Assembly: GCA_022747635.1 (NCBI GenBank)
Contig: JAKTNV010000002.1
Location: 107,369,869 to 107,433,868 of the forward strand
Direction: 5' to 3'
Source: Hetaerina americana
Lineage: Eukaryota; Arthropoda; Insecta; Odonata; Calopterygidae
DNA length: 64,000 nucleotides
Part shown: positions 61,901 through 64,000 of the stretch, piece by piece
Layout of the letters: every line of letters begins with the position of its first letter
How positions within the stretch are numbered: position 1 is the first letter of the stretch
Program-made: the position numbers and the translations under genes
Notes under the pieces: generated by a model
Seen by the model: only the letters and a program-made list of their open reading frames with translations
What the model was told of the DNA's origin: nothing
Databases searched by the model: none

Positions 61901-63028
61901 TGGTAACAGGCTCAGCTTTGTGAACATGCATCTTGAAGAATAAGACACGCTGTAAAATTTCACCAAACATATTTGTTTTTACGGAACTACTGGTTACATA
62001 GCGTAGATGACATCTAAGGGTTACAGTTCTCTAAAAGGATATGTGTCAATATATGTGTGAAGCTTTTCCTTTTCTCGGAACCTGTATATATACCTGTATG
62101 GCAAATGTCCTTTTAGGCAATTGTACCCTAAGATGCCACGTATGTGATGAAACCGGCGGTATCGTATTAATAAATAATTTTGGTTAATTTCTTCAAGTTA
62201 ATCTTATTCCTGAGGGTTTTTTAGTAAATCCCTGTCATTCATTAGATTTTGTTAGGTTATATTGCAGGTTTTATTATCTGTGCTTAAGACTTATAATAAA
62301 TAATGACTTTACGGGTGCACTTTAATGTAGGCCATAGTAACGTTTTAAAAATTTATTGGCTTGAAGCCACGTGGAGACTCCGTCAGATTGCTAAGGCTTG
62401 GAAGGAAGATTTTAGATAACGCATGCATAGTAAAATATTATCTCCTACGGTGACACGGCGTTTTTGAAGTTTCTTGGTATTTTTCACTAGCGGGCCAAAT
62501 TTTGATAAACGTAGATCATCTGAATTCCTAGGGTGGCTTTAAAGGCGAACGAGGGCCGTTCACCCTCCTCCACTTTACAAGGCTGTACATTCACATCTCC
62601 GAAGTTTTTTAAAGTATCTTTTTTGTAATGAGATCATTTTTTACTGCTTGTTTTATGAAGAATACGTATAGAATCATCTTTAATAACTTTTTCGTTTCTT
62701 TTTAGAATCAAAGGTTTCCAAAAGATTTTAGAGCGTTAAACTTTTAGACTTGGTAAAATATTTTCTGAATCAAAGTACCTGAATGTAAAATATTCCATCT
62801 CAAAAACGAAGAGACGATTGTGGCTGCAAAATAAACAGCTGATTAACCTTTACATTTACCCTAGAGATATGTAATTTCATATGGCAAGCATTTGTAATGC
62901 AATACTTGGTTAGTCGTTTATTTCAGTTATTTCTCTAGTATCAAATTTAAGTGTCCCTGTTCGTCACAAAAATAACTGAGCTTCGTACATATATAAAAAT
63001 TGAATTTTTATTCTAGATATGATTATAA

Positions 63029-63085
63029 AGGTACTGGTATAAGGCTTGACTTACAGGTAATACTGGCATAAGGTTTGACCTGTAT
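63029..63085. repeat. two-copy tandem repeat
   Basis: ACTGGTATAAGGCTTGACTT and ACTGGCATAAGGTTTGACCT follow one another with a period of about 29 bases. Confidence 0.75.
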
Positions 63086-63404
63086 TTATTGAATGTCGAT
63101 TGCTGATGAAGTTAAAACTGAATGAATATTGAGCGGTCAAAACGGCAATTTCACTTTTAATCGATAAAAAAGTGCCTTAAACAAACATATTCGTATTGAA
63201 TAATTTAGCACGGCATAAAAATTCTGACTGCTAAAAGTAAAAAAAAACTGTAAAATCATGGTCCATTAATTCGTTACCGGCATATAGTTTCTCAGTTTCG
63301 GGTGTTTATTTCGACCTTTCTCAAGGGCGTTTGTAATTAACGGCACTCAACTCTGCCCTTCACCAAACTTGCCCGAGGCGGAAGGTAACGGATGGAGTGG
63401 ATTC

Positions 63405-63424
63405 TGTCTCTCTCTCTCTCTCTC
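63405..63424. repeat. (TC)n microsatellite
   Basis: About ten uninterrupted TC units. Confidence 0.9.
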
Positions 63425-64000
63425 GCTTTTGCCTCTAAGGCGATATCTCCGGAAATATTTCCCTCATCCTTTTCAAGTGAACAAAAATATATATACGTAT
63501 TCATTCCATTCGTAGTAATTTGTCCGCGGGTGTTTCTCCGTTTACTTTGAATCCAACACTTCCTCGATATTTAAAAATATCACTTCCGGACCCGAAACCT
63601 CTATCTATCTAATAAGTATGCCCGTTACAAGGCCCATTATAAAAGAAACAAATACTGCGAGACAAAATGCTAATTTTGAATAATATTAATGCTACTTTGG
63701 TATTACTTGGTAATTAGGTTTTATAATGAGCGATTCACTGAATGACAGCTCAAGCTCTCGAGTTTTTTTTTTGAGCTTTTAGGGATTCCTGTTTAAAACA
63801 ATCTTTTTAAATTAAAGAGGAAAAGGGTTCATTAATTTATTTCACATAAAAGCAATCGCTGTTACGGGAGACATAATTATTGGAAAAAGGAAGCAACTAT
63901 TCTCACTTTCAATTCGACATCTGGATGAAACATATATAGTTGTTTCGACATCTGAACGGATGGGAGTAGACTTCGTCGGTTTATTTGGAACCCGGCTCGT

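Larger units (their letters stand above)
58988..64000 (+). other. intron following the exon
   Basis: About 5 kb of AT-rich DNA with no second exon that I can support, so the intron probably continues beyond the window. A pyrimidine-leaning patch lies at 60850-60930. Confidence 0.6.

Noticed and set aside
1..64000. CRISPR array, operon, rRNA or prokaryotic mobile element
   Set aside because: No regularly spaced repeats with unique spacers, no ribosome-binding-site-led gene clusters and no rRNA-like sequence; all features are eukaryotic in type.

Overview
The window looks like arthropod nuclear DNA, most likely insect. It is AT-rich and has eukaryotic splice signals, LINE and tRNA-derived SINE debris, long TA microsatellites and foldback elements. 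There are no bacterial-style operons. No species can be named from the sequence alone.

Only one stretch can be defended as a real protein-coding exon: + strand 58501-58981. It has a branch-point-like CTAAC, a pyrimidine tract, an AG acceptor, 160 open codons in GC-rich code, and a GTGAGT donor. It is an internal exon (phase 0 in, phase 1 out) of a larger gene. Its next exon must lie beyond 64000 or be too short to see. The sequence to the right of it is intron, and much of the sequence to the left may be intron of the same gene.

The rest is non-coding. Region 1-5.4 kb holds a foldback element, a TA tract and the first GC-rich islands. Region 5.4-22 kb alternates AT-rich sequence with strand-asymmetric purine- or pyrimidine-rich GC islands, several with G-quadruplex potential. 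Region 22-33 kb is AT-rich, with a tRNA-derived SINE, a terminal-inverted-repeat element and a long pyrimidine-rich island. Region 33.7-35.7 kb is a nest of retroelement debris: a LINE endonuclease head (-), a SINE-like unit, a TA tract and a broken LINE reverse transcriptase (+). Region 37-47 kb contains several copies of a short dispersed repeat, two members of one tRNA-SINE family, a second foldback element, more islands and a likely SINE. Region 47-58 kb contains two islands, TA tracts and a second broken LINE copy in the opposite orientation. Region 58-64 kb holds the exon and intron.

Most open frames over 100 codons sit in the purine/pyrimidine islands. Stop codons are avoided there by composition, so these frames are not treated as genes. 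I found no convincing new gene system. The items most worth checking are the unassigned exon, the dispersed short repeat, the foldback/TIR family and the strand-asymmetric islands.
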